Assembly: GCF_021206925.1 (NCBI RefSeq)
Contig: NZ_JAJPRF010000012.1
Span: 1 to 64,000 of the forward strand
Direction: 5' to 3'
Origin: Rhodoflexus caldus
Lineage (GTDB): Bacteria > Bacteroidota > Bacteroidia > Cytophagales > Thermoflexibacteraceae
Length of the DNA stretch: 64,000 bases
Under the pieces are notes generated by a model that did not search any database, was not told the DNA's origin, and saw nothing but the letters and a program-made list of their open reading frames with translations. This document shows, piece after piece, positions 50,498 through 58,839 of this stretch. A program made the position numbers and the translations under genes. Within the stretch, counting starts at the first letter, position 1; every line of letters begins with the position of its first letter.

Positions 50498-52270
50498 ATG
50501 GAAACCATCCGCAACCTGCCCCCCGCACCGGGGGTCTATCGCTACTACAACGCGGCGGATGAGTTGATTTACGTAGGCAAGGCAAAAAACCTGAAAAACA
50601 GGGTGAGCAGCTATTTTGTCAAATCTAACGACAAAAGCCGCAAAACCCGACAATTGGTGAGAGAAATTCGCCGCATGGAATATACCGTCGTCAATTCAGA
50701 ATTTGACGCGCTGCTGTTGGAAAATAATCTCATCAAACAACACCAGCCGCGCTACAACATCCTGCTGCGCGACGACAAAACTTATCCCTACCTCTGCATT
50801 ACCAACGAGCCGTTCCCCCGCCTGATTCCGACGCGGAAGCGCATAGAAGGGCGCGGTACTTACTTTGGCCCTTACGCCAGCGTAAAGGCAATGAAAACCG
50901 TTTTGGAGTTGGTGCGCCGCCTCTATACCATTCGCACCTGCAAATATGCCCTTACGCCCGAAAACATCGCCCGCAAAAAGTTTAAAGTTTGCTTGGAATA
51001 CCACATCAAAAACTGCAAAGGACCTTGCGAAGGGCTGCAAACCGCCGCCGATTACGATGCCGATATGGCGCAGGTTTTCAACATTCTGAAAGGCAAGTTG
51101 GGCGTTGTGCGCAACTATTTCCGCGAGCAAATGATGGAAGCCGCAGGCAGGTTGGCATTTGAAGAGGCGCAGGTTTTCAAGGAAAAGCTGGAAGCGCTGG
51201 AAAAATTCCAAAGCAAGTCGCTGGTGGTCAATCCCGATATTTCCGATTTGGACGTGGTTACCATTACGACCGACGAAAAATACGCCTACCTCAACTATTT
51301 GCACATTGAACACGGCTGCATTATCCAGACCAAAACCGTGCATCTGAAAAAGAAGTTGGACGAAAGCGAAACGGACATTCTCTCATCCATGATTGTAGAG
51401 TTTCGGCAGCAGTTCCGTTCCGAAGCGCCCCGCGTGATTACCAACGTTGCGCCCGATATTGATTTTGAAGGCTTTGAGGTGATGGTGCCCAAAATAGGCG
51501 ACCTGAAAAAGTTGGTGGAATTGAGCTACAAAAACGCCATGTTCTACCGCAAGGAAAAAATGCAGCGCGACAGCGAACAAAAAGAGCAAAGCAAGCGCGT
51601 ACTTGACCGCCTCAAAGCCGATTTGAACCTGCCCAACGTGCCGATGCACATTGAGTGTTTTGACAATTCCAACTTGCAGGGAACAAACCCCGTGGCGGCG
51701 ATGGTGTGTTTCAAAGGCGGCAAACCTTCCAAAAAAGACTATCGGCATTTCAACATCAAAACCGTAGAAGGTCCGAACGACTTTGCCTCTATGTACGAAA
51801 TCGTAACGCGCCGCTACCGCCGCCTGCTGGACGACCACAAAACCCTGCCCGACCTGATCGTGATTGACGGCGGCAAAGGGCAGTTGAGTGCCGCCTGCCA
51901 AGCTCTGAAAGACTTGGGCATCTACGGACTTGTCCCCATTGTGGGCATCGCCAAGCGTTTGGAAGAAATTTTTTACCCCGAAGATGAGTTGCCGCTGCTG
52001 ATTAACAAAAAATCGGAAGGGCTGATGCTCTTGCAACGCATCCGCGACGAGGCGCACCGCTTCGCCATTACCTTCCACCGCGACCAGCGCAGCCGCAAAA
52101 GCATTGTGAGCCAATTGGAAAATATCCCCGGCATCGGCAAGCAAACCGCCGAAAAACTGCTTGCCAAGTACCATTCGGTAAAAAAAATTGCCACCGTGCC
52201 TTTTGAAGAACTTGCCGGGCTTATCGGCAAAGACAAAGCGGCAACGGTTTTGAAGCACTTGAACAGTTGA
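50498..52270 (+). CDS. uvrC: Excinuclease ABC subunit C
   Basis: This is the nucleotide-excision-repair nuclease that cuts both sides of a lesion. It has the N-terminal GIY-YIG domain (LPPAPGVYRYYNAADELIYVGKAKNLKNRVSSYF), the Cys-rich segment CLEYHIKNCKGPCEG, a UVR motif (VVRNYFREQMMEAAGRLAFEEA), the RNase H-like domain with HIECFDNSNLQGTNPVAAMV and LIVIDGGKGQLSAA, and C-terminal helix-hairpin-helix repeats (IPGIGKQTAEKLL). Length is normal. The start METIRNLP at 50498 is preferred because the likely promoter lies at 50457; frames opening at 50444 would add 18 residues. Confidence 0.95.
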   Translation: METIRNLPPAPGVYRYYNAADELIYVGKAKNLKNRVSSYFVKSNDKSRKTRQLVREIRRMEYTVVNSEFDALLLENNLIKQHQPRYNILLRDDKTYPYLCITNEPFPRLIPTRKRIEGRGTYFGPYASVKAMKTVLELVRRLYTIRTCKYALTPENIARKKFKVCLEYHIKNCKGPCEGLQTAADYDADMAQVFNILKGKLGVVRNYFREQMMEAAGRLAFEEAQVFKEKLEALEKFQSKSLVVNPDISDLDVVTITTDEKYAYLNYLHIEHGCIIQTKTVHLKKKLDESETDILSSMIVEFRQQFRSEAPRVITNVAPDIDFEGFEVMVPKIGDLKKLVELSYKNAMFYRKEKMQRDSEQKEQSKRVLDRLKADLNLPNVPMHIECFDNSNLQGTNPVAAMVCFKGGKPSKKDYRHFNIKTVEGPNDFASMYEIVTRRYRRLLDDHKTLPDLIVIDGGKGQLSAACQALKDLGIYGLVPIVGIAKRLEEIFYPEDELPLLINKKSEGLMLLQRIRDEAHRFAITFHRDQRSRKSIVSQLENIPGIGKQTAEKLLAKYHSVKKIATVPFEELAGLIGKDKAATVLKHLNS

Positions 52271-52330
52271 GGCAGCAAAGTTGAAATTTTTGGCAAAATT
52301 TGTGTATTCAGCGTTCTAAAACAGCAGATA

Positions 52331-52867
52331 ATGACACCCGAACAGGCGGAGTTGTGGCAAAAGCTCAAATATTTTGAGATGGACGATGTAAAATCGGCCT
52401 TGCCGTTTTCTGCGCGACTGGCACGCGACAACGGCTGGACACTTGATTTTGCCCTTCGCGCAGTGGACGAATACAAGAAATTTCTGTTGTTGGCAGCCAC
52501 GCTGCCACATCCGGTAACGCCCTCCGATGAAGTAGACCAAGTTTGGCATTTGCACCTGCTCTATACACGCAGCTACTGGGACGAGCTTTGCGGGCAAATT
52601 CTCCGAAAACCTCTGCATCACGGCCCTACACGCGGCGGCAATGCCGAGCGCAACAAGTTCAACGATTGGTACAACTACACGCTGACAAGCTACCAAACAA
52701 CATTCGGCCATGCTCCGCCCAAAGATATTTGGCCGCCTGCCGAAATTCGTTTTCGTTTCATTAACTTTATGAGAGTCAATGCCGATACGCATTTTATCAT
52801 CCCTAAAAAGCATTGGTGGTTGCTCCTCAAAAACCAATTGAAACGATTATGGCTGCCGCGCTCGTAA
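52331..52867 (+). CDS. Glycine-rich domain-containing-protein-like (GRDP-like) protein
   Basis: The 178-residue protein contains AVDEYKKFLLLAATLPHPVTPSDEVDQVWHLHLLYTRSYWDELC, the core of the GRDP-like family (best known from plant glycine-rich domain proteins). Conserved W, H and Y residues are present. No signal peptide or membrane helix is seen. It overlaps the next gene, which carries a Gly/Cys-rich tail; in eukaryotic relatives a similar core and glycine-rich region are in one chain. The function is unknown. Confidence 0.8.
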   Translation: MTPEQAELWQKLKYFEMDDVKSALPFSARLARDNGWTLDFALRAVDEYKKFLLLAATLPHPVTPSDEVDQVWHLHLLYTRSYWDELCGQILRKPLHHGPTRGGNAERNKFNDWYNYTLTSYQTTFGHAPPKDIWPPAEIRFRFINFMRVNADTHFIIPKKHWWLLLKNQLKRLWLPRS

Positions 52868-53682
52868 ATTTCAAAATGCTGCCCTCGCTAACGCCTGCGG
52901 AATCGCTCGTATTGCTGCACGGTAAAGAAGCAGACTTCAAGCGAATGCTCAAACTGACACTGATGGACTTGCTGCTGAAAAAAGTGCTTGCCATCAAGCC
53001 CGCACCTGCCACAGGACATGATGAAGCACCGACGGCAAATCTGTACGTACAGCGAGGCGAGCACTATGCCGACTATCGCCCGTTTGCACATGAGGAGATT
53101 TACACCGGTCATTTTTCGCGCGAACCCAATCGGGAAATTTTATTAGCCAACTTGATTAAGTTAGCGCGTGGAAAGGCAGCAAACCCTGCTTATTTGCGGC
53201 AACAGGTGATGAAAACTCCGCAACTGCTTACGGCTTTTGAACGCGGGTTTTGGGCAAGGCTGACGGATAAGGTCAAATATACCGAAGAAGGAGCACTGAA
53301 ACGAACCTATGCCGCCACGGAATTACAGGAACTGACCCATATGTTGCCTGACCTCTATCATACGGACAAGGCGACAGCAAAAAAACTGCTGCAACTGCTG
53401 CACGGCAACTTATTCCTTACCGAGGCTATTGACCACCATTTGCTCGTGCTGTTAGATGATGAGTTAAGCCGTTTGTTTGAGCGCGAAAGAACATCGGACA
53501 ACAACGACTTACTTTACATGACCGATGGTTTTGACTTTGACTTTGACAGTTCTTTTGATGATGGCTTTGGCGGCAGCTCCGACGGGGACTCCTATGGCGG
53601 CAGTTCTGATGATGGCGGCTCCGACGGCGGAGGCGACTCCGGCTGTGGGGGTGGTTGCAGCGGCTGCGGCGGCGGGGATTAA
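52849..53682 (+). CDS. Helical protein with Asp/Gly/Ser and Cys-rich tail
   Basis: About 277 residues from the ATG at 52849 (another is 36 bases earlier). The N-terminal 230 residues are helical, with two similar winged-helix-like halves (LPSLTPAESLVLLHGKEADFKRMLKLTLMDLL...; LKRTYAATELQELTHMLPD...). The C-terminal 55 residues are low complexity: DFDFDSSFDDGFGGSS, then Gly/Ser/Asp runs and CGGGCSGCGGGD. Such Gly/Cys tails occur in TIGR04222-type and related proteins in bacteria. The tail has four Cys and could bind metal. It is coupled by overlap to the GRDP-like gene. Confidence 0.7.
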   Translation: MAAALVNFKMLPSLTPAESLVLLHGKEADFKRMLKLTLMDLLLKKVLAIKPAPATGHDEAPTANLYVQRGEHYADYRPFAHEEIYTGHFSREPNREILLANLIKLARGKAANPAYLRQQVMKTPQLLTAFERGFWARLTDKVKYTEEGALKRTYAATELQELTHMLPDLYHTDKATAKKLLQLLHGNLFLTEAIDHHLLVLLDDELSRLFERERTSDNNDLLYMTDGFDFDFDSSFDDGFGGSSDGDSYGGSSDDGGSDGGGDSGCGGGCSGCGGGD

Positions 53683-53901
53683 ATACGGCATAAAATCTTG
53701 GAAAAGTTCCAATTTGATTCACGGTTGCGCACGAATCCATTGCCAATCTAACCATTTTATACAGACAATACAGCAGAGACAGGTCATACACTGCCCTCTA
53801 CTATCCTACTCCTGCAAGTCGGTTTTGTCTAAATATTCAGACCCTCCAATTGGCATGGCCGAAAACGCGCACCTGCATTTTTTTGTCGGTCGTTTTGCAA
53901 T

Positions 53902-53930
53902 AAAAAAGCCACCCGAAAACGGGCGGCCTT
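53902..53930 (-). terminator. Terminator of the M14 peptidase operon
   Basis: On the minus strand GGCCGCCCG (complement 53920-53928 region) pairs with CGGGTGGCT across TTTT, with G-U pairs, and is followed by TTTTTTA. It is about 25 bases past the stop at 53956. The rest of 53683-53955 shows no gene. Confidence 0.75.
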
Positions 53931-53955
53931 TTAAATTCCATTGTTCGGAGCAGGA

Positions 53956-55755
53956 TTACTCGGTTTTGCTTACTACGCCACCTTTCATGCTGTCCACTTC
54001 TACGGTGTATTTATCGGCAGAACCACGCACAATCCAGCGCACTTTAACGGCATAATTACCGCCGCCAAAGCCACCAAAACCACCGCCACCGCCGCCTGTG
54101 CCGGTCAGTGTGCCGGGGATATTGGGCACTTCAATGGTTTGCGGGTTGAACTTCTGTTCGCGAGTCAGGTTGAGGTCTGCATCGTCCACAATCATGCCGC
54201 TGATAACCTGCGCATTTTTCAACGTGATATAATCGGGACGCTCAATTTTGTAGCGCACATCATGCGAAGAGTGCGTAGGCATGGCACGGGTGTTAATAAT
54301 GGTAGCCGTAACCTCTGTTAAACCTCCGGGCAGTTTCTTAGATTTAATTTCGGCAATCTCAATTTTGGGCATGTGGTAGGCGTGCAACAGCGTGAAGGCC
54401 ATGTTGCGGTGGCCTTCTTCTTCCAACATAAAGCCCGGCGTATTGCGGACGTTGTTTTTCTTGCTGCCACCGATTTCAATATCGCCGTATTGCGGGTGCT
54501 TGTAAGGCTTCCATTTTACATACGCATCGCCAAAGAGCAGGTATTTATCAAACTCATTGAACTCGTCGTTTTGGAAACGGCCTTCCGTAGACCTTTTGTT
54601 GAACAGGCGGTAAGAAGTGTTGATTTCGTTGGAGAAAGTAAAGATACCTCTTGCCAGCGCCAGCCAATCAATCTCACCACCGTAAACGGTGTACAAATCT
54701 TTCCAGAGCACGTAGTAGTTATAGCCCGGAATCATTTTTTCGCCCTGCTTGCCAATCAGGTCATAAACGGCAATGTCGGATTGTGTGTAAAACCCTTGGT
54801 CTTCCTCAGCACCGGGGCCGCGCAGGAACATACCGCCAAAGTTGTGGTAGCTCTGTGCGCCTGCAATATTGCGATGGTTGTAGATGAAGTTTTTCACATT
54901 GCGGGTTTCAACCAGCGTGCCGGGGTAGTAGAATGCACCGTTTTGCACATAGTCCGGTTGCCAGCCCCAGCCCCAGTCGCGGTTAGGGTCGTAAGTACCG
55001 GGCAGGTCTTCGTTTACGCGACCGTCGCCGTCATTGTCAATGCCTTCAATGCCCAACATCTCATACTCGCCCGGCTCGTCGGCTTTTGCGGGAATCATGC
55101 GGGCGGGATAGTTCGGGTCTTCTTTCCAGCGGCCTGTAGGCGACTTGCGGCGCATCATGGTAATTTCGCCGTCGCCGTCTAAGTCGTCGTAACCGTCTTC
55201 ATCAACGTAGCCGTCGCCGTCGTCGTCTAAGGCAACCAAACCTGAACGGGATGAGTTGGCAGTGTTGGGTTTAAACAAAAACTGCTCTCTCGAATCGGGG
55301 CTGAGCGTAGGCAGGATGTAGAAAATGCGGTCTTGCAGCATTTCGGTGATGAACTCCACTTTGCCGAAGCTCTCAGCCAGATACCATGCAGTGTACATGG
55401 CAAACTGTGTACCCTGCAACTCGTTGGCGTGGATGCCGCCATCAATCCAGAATCCCGGTTTGCGGTCGGCGTTGCCTTTTTTGTAGTCGGTGATGGCCAG
55501 CACAATCATGTCGCGGCCTTGTGTGGACTTCCCGATGTTCTCAATCTTTACCAGATTGGGGTAAGCCTTCACCAATTCCTGCGAAAGTTTCATGATGCCG
55601 GCATAGTCCATGTAGTAGTTCCATGCCCATTTTACTTTCGGGTTAGCGGGCGTACCCAACGCGCGCATCCCTGTCAGGTCGGGGTCGGTTTGTGAAAAGG
55701 CAGCCATCTGTACGCCAATACACAAAAGGGCTGCGGAAAATATTTTCTTCAACAT
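53956..55755 (-). CDS. M14 zinc carboxypeptidase with calcium-type Asp loops
   Basis: The 599-residue exported peptidase has a signal peptide (MLKKIFSAALLCIGVQMAAFSQ) and an M14 fold. Zinc ligands are H109 and E112 in GGIHANELQG and H304 in QSYHNFGG. Between them lie two Asp-rich segments, DDDGDGYVDEDGYDDLDGDGE (about 177-197, in two loops) and DNDGDGRVNED (about 240-250), like calcium loops of thrombospondin or dockerin repeats. A C-terminal beta domain of about 110 residues follows. It probably removes C-terminal residues from proteins or peptides in the periplasm. It is 52 bases downstream of a related gene whose zinc site is altered. Confidence 0.9.
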   Translation of the reverse strand: MLKKIFSAALLCIGVQMAAFSQTDPDLTGMRALGTPANPKVKWAWNYYMDYAGIMKLSQELVKAYPNLVKIENIGKSTQGRDMIVLAITDYKKGNADRKPGFWIDGGIHANELQGTQFAMYTAWYLAESFGKVEFITEMLQDRIFYILPTLSPDSREQFLFKPNTANSSRSGLVALDDDGDGYVDEDGYDDLDGDGEITMMRRKSPTGRWKEDPNYPARMIPAKADEPGEYEMLGIEGIDNDGDGRVNEDLPGTYDPNRDWGWGWQPDYVQNGAFYYPGTLVETRNVKNFIYNHRNIAGAQSYHNFGGMFLRGPGAEEDQGFYTQSDIAVYDLIGKQGEKMIPGYNYYVLWKDLYTVYGGEIDWLALARGIFTFSNEINTSYRLFNKRSTEGRFQNDEFNEFDKYLLFGDAYVKWKPYKHPQYGDIEIGGSKKNNVRNTPGFMLEEEGHRNMAFTLLHAYHMPKIEIAEIKSKKLPGGLTEVTATIINTRAMPTHSSHDVRYKIERPDYITLKNAQVISGMIVDDADLNLTREQKFNPQTIEVPNIPGTLTGTGGGGGGFGGFGGGNYAVKVRWIVRGSADKYTVEVDSMKGGVVSKTE

Positions 55756-55807
55756 TGGTTTCTTTTTAATTTGTCAAACGGTGTGAATGATTTAAACCCT
55801 GCATTGG

Positions 55808-57529
55808 TTATTTGAGCGTTACTTCGGTGGAAGCTACGCCTGCCGTAGGGCATCCTGCCTGAATGGTCAGTTTGCCTGTTCCTGAAATCAGCCAAGTGTA
55901 TTCTTCTGCTTCACCGGCAGCCAGCGCATTGCGGAGAATAATTTTACGGCCTGAAACAATGCTTTGACCATTGCCTAAGAACAGTTCTGTTTTTACCTTC
56001 TTCACCCAGCGCACACGGTCGCCCATATCGGCATAGGTAGGCAGCAAACCTTTGTTTACCACTTGCAGCGTAATGCGGTTCAGGCCGTTGCCCAACGATT
56101 CGGTTCTGACGTTTACAATCTGAACATCAGGCATTTGCATACCTAATCCTGCAATAAACTTCAAGTGCTTTTCGGCTGTTTCGTTTAGGTAATTTACAGG
56201 AGGGTTCAATTTTGCATAAGGTGCAATACCACCCACTTCGGCTTTTTTATCAGGGAAATCAGGATGTTTGATTTCTTTCCACTCTACGAACACATCCGTG
56301 AGTTTCTCGCGGTCTGCCCATTTGAGGAAGCGCACGTCGTCATTATCTGCGCCGGCTGCCGCAGCACCTGCACCGCCACCGCCCATGCGCCCGCCGCCGG
56401 CAGGAGCTGTTGTGGCTGCACCTGCGCCCGCATCAGCTTTTTTGGTAGTGTCTTTGGCTGCTTCTACTTTGGGAGCCCACCAACCGGGTGTGGTAAAACT
56501 GAAACGACCTGCGTGGAAATAAGCAGTTTGCGAAAAGTTGCCCTTGGTTTGCGGCATGGCAGGCGCATCTTTCAAACCTAACGAATTGTAGAGTTTGGAA
56601 ACCTGCTCCATGGCCGAAGCATCTTTTTGCGTAGGGCCTGTAACAATGCGGCGTGCTACTTTAGACTGGTCAAACTTAGGCGCTTCGCTCAGGTTGTTGT
56701 TCGGGCCGAAGGTCAGCACCGCGAAAATATTCGGAGAACCGTACAGGAAATCGGAAATGGCACGCACCTCAGGCTCGGAAGCCGCATAATCGCCCGAACC
56801 ATCTACGAAAATCGGGTAGTCAAAGGTGAAGTTTTTGTCTATATGAACGCCACCCGCACCGTCTTCGTTGAATTTGCCGTCTTTGTCGTTGTCGGTTCCT
56901 TCGGTGATGAGGATGTACTTACCGCTTTCGCCTTTGGCAGGGTCAGCTTTTACCAGCACGCGCGGGTCATCTTTGGACACAATGAATGTGCCTGTCGGGT
57001 CTTCCACACGCACCATGGTAATCAGTCCGTCGCCGTTGAGGTCTTCAAAAGGGTCTTCGTTCAGGCGGCCATCGCGATCGTTGTCATAATCCAGTCCGTT
57101 TTCGCTGCGCGCATAGCGGGGCTTGGCAGCCCACTGCTCTTGTGCGTCAGGGTTAGCGGAAGGGATGATGTAGATAGCTTTTGTTTCCAATAATTTGGCA
57201 ATGGAATCTTTGCCGGCATTGGCCAGCATTTTTTCTGCCATCTGAATGGCCGTTTCCGTTCCGGCAAGGTGTGCGCCCTCCAAACCTGCCACTATGAGCA
57301 GTGCCGGTTTTTTGGCAGCATCGCCTTTGCTGAGCGTAAGTAACCAGATGTCGCGTTGTCCGCGGCTTTTTCCGATAGACTTCACGGAAGCCAGCGAACC
57401 GTTGGCTGAAGCTAATGTTCTCAGCCTTGAACTGCGTTGTTCATGGCTTTGATACGATGTTTGGGCTTGTGCATGGCCTGTCAATGCAAGGCAGGTGAGC
57501 CCCATCCAAAGCAAGTGTTTGTGTTTCAT
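55808..57529 (-). CDS. M14-fold protein with altered zinc site (probable pseudo-peptidase)
   Basis: The 573-residue exported protein (signal MKHKHLLWMGLTCLALTGHAQAQ) is similar in layout to the next gene but changed at the active site. Where the active paralogue has HxxE (GIHANELQGT), this one has LEGAHLAGT, i.e. E84 and H87, so the two zinc ligands are exchanged. The third ligand H304 aligns with G275. Asp-rich loops (DYDNDRDGRLNEDPFEDLNGDGL) are kept, as is the C-terminal beta domain. A Gly/Ala-rich insert with GGGRMGGGGAGAAAAG lies at about 385-405. It may be a non-catalytic partner or binding protein. Confidence 0.85.
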   Translation of the reverse strand: MKHKHLLWMGLTCLALTGHAQAQTSYQSHEQRSSRLRTLASANGSLASVKSIGKSRGQRDIWLLTLSKGDAAKKPALLIVAGLEGAHLAGTETAIQMAEKMLANAGKDSIAKLLETKAIYIIPSANPDAQEQWAAKPRYARSENGLDYDNDRDGRLNEDPFEDLNGDGLITMVRVEDPTGTFIVSKDDPRVLVKADPAKGESGKYILITEGTDNDKDGKFNEDGAGGVHIDKNFTFDYPIFVDGSGDYAASEPEVRAISDFLYGSPNIFAVLTFGPNNNLSEAPKFDQSKVARRIVTGPTQKDASAMEQVSKLYNSLGLKDAPAMPQTKGNFSQTAYFHAGRFSFTTPGWWAPKVEAAKDTTKKADAGAGAATTAPAGGGRMGGGGAGAAAAGADNDDVRFLKWADREKLTDVFVEWKEIKHPDFPDKKAEVGGIAPYAKLNPPVNYLNETAEKHLKFIAGLGMQMPDVQIVNVRTESLGNGLNRITLQVVNKGLLPTYADMGDRVRWVKKVKTELFLGNGQSIVSGRKIILRNALAAGEAEEYTWLISGTGKLTIQAGCPTAGVASTEVTLK

Positions 57530-57599
57530 GCAATTAATTAAGTTCTATGAAGCGCCGTAATTTAGCCCAAAAATCAAAATATGTTTCCTAAATTTTCGC

Positions 57600-58631
57600 A
57601 TGGAACAAACAACTGCAACCACTCGCTGGATTGTCAGCCCGCACTATGATTTGACCTTCTTCATAGGCTCCTGTATATTTACATGGGCTTTTTTCGGTTT
57701 GTACCTTACAGCCGACCAAATCGGTTGGGTGTTGCAAGGCGACAATATCCTGATTACTTATTTTGTGTTTACTGCTTTTTTTGACCACCCCCACATCTTC
57801 CAGATGTTTGCACGCACCCACTTAGATACGCAGGAGTTTAACCGTCGTCGCTTTTTGTACACATGGGGGCTGGGGCTGTTCATCGCCGCGGGCTTTCTGA
57901 TTACTGCGCTGGGTTGGGAAAGCGAACTGATTGTTTTTGCCTCCATTTTCGGTACTTGGCATATTATCCGACAGCACTACGGCTTCATTCGCGCCTACAA
58001 AAGCCTGAACAACGACACGGAAGAAATTGATGACTGGCTGGATTACGGCCTGTTTTACAGCGGCACTTTTGCCTGTTTTTTTAATGACTACACCGACATC
58101 AAAGGGCCAATTGTGATTTACCGCGAACTCACAGCCCGCTTTTTCAACCTTCCTTATGAGATTACCGAAATTACTTGGGGGCTGTTTTTGGGTTTTTTGG
58201 TGCTGTTTGTCGGCAGGCAGGCATGGAAACTGATACAGGGCAAGCCGCTGAATCTGCCCAAACTGCTGCTACTTGCCGCCGCCCTGACAACGCACTATTT
58301 TGTGTTTTTTGCTACTGCTACGCCTTTTCTGGTAGCCGAAGCCTTGGAAACGGCCTTTCACGACGTACAATATCACGGCTGGATGATGCACTACGAAAAG
58401 CGCCGCTTCCCCAATATCCGCAACATTGTGTTTAAAATGTTGGGCGTAGGCTTGCTTTACGGCCTTGTGGTAGGCGTGATTGAAATTTACGGCCTGCTGC
58501 GCGTGGAATGGGCAATGTGGGTTTTCGTGCCTTTTACGATGATTGTGCTGTACCATTACTATGTGGATGGCCTCATCTGGAAATTCGGCAAAGACCCCGA
58601 ACTGCGCAGACTGATGTTTAGCAAGGGGTGA
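57600..58631 (+). CDS. Histidine-rich polytopic membrane protein of unknown function
   Basis: The 343-residue protein has about eight membrane helices. Clustered histidines lie at H63/H65/H74 (DHPHIFQMFARTH), H121/H126 (WHIIRQH), H232, H254/H259/H264 (FHDVQYHGWMMH) and H319 (YHYYVDG). The spacing of four histidine groups at helix ends recalls membrane di-metal enzymes such as desaturases or hydroxylases, but no classical HxxxH/HxxHH set is present. It is divergent from the M14 genes and has no close partners. The gene is real; the function is unknown. Confidence 0.7.
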   Translation: MEQTTATTRWIVSPHYDLTFFIGSCIFTWAFFGLYLTADQIGWVLQGDNILITYFVFTAFFDHPHIFQMFARTHLDTQEFNRRRFLYTWGLGLFIAAGFLITALGWESELIVFASIFGTWHIIRQHYGFIRAYKSLNNDTEEIDDWLDYGLFYSGTFACFFNDYTDIKGPIVIYRELTARFFNLPYEITEITWGLFLGFLVLFVGRQAWKLIQGKPLNLPKLLLLAAALTTHYFVFFATATPFLVAEALETAFHDVQYHGWMMHYEKRRFPNIRNIVFKMLGVGLLYGLVVGVIEIYGLLRVEWAMWVFVPFTMIVLYHYYVDGLIWKFGKDPELRRLMFSKG

Positions 58632-58679
58632 TAATATTTCCGTTTTAGGGGATGGTGCGTGGCCGTTTTCCGTATCATC

Positions 58680-58724
58680 CATATCCATAGCAAATGGTTT
58701 GCAACCCCCTTTGCTATGGATATG
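58680..58724. repeat. Perfect 15-base inverted repeat upstream of miaB
   Basis: CATATCCATAGCAAA (58680-58694) and TTTGCTATGGATATG (58710-58724) are exact reverse complements with a 15-base loop. It does not belong to the other families. It may end the histidine-rich membrane gene or act in the miaB leader. Confidence 0.6.
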
Positions 58725-58800
58725 AATGGCATCGGAATATTCATCAGACATTGCACCACATTTTTCTGCCAAAATGTCATAAACTGTCCTGCAAAGCTGC

Positions 58801-58808
58801 TAATTTTG
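58801..58808 (+). promoter_or_regulatory. -7 element of the miaB gene
   Basis: TAATTTTG matches TAnnTTTG, 31 bases before the ATG at 58840. No clear -33 element is visible. Confidence 0.4.
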
Positions 58809-58839
58809 TGGTTGATTCTTCTTAATCCCACTTCTATCC

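Noticed and set aside
53510-54055. Plus-strand frame across the Gly-rich tail of the GRDP partner
   Set aside because: It reads the Gly/Ser repeat in another frame; low-complexity DNA keeps several frames open.
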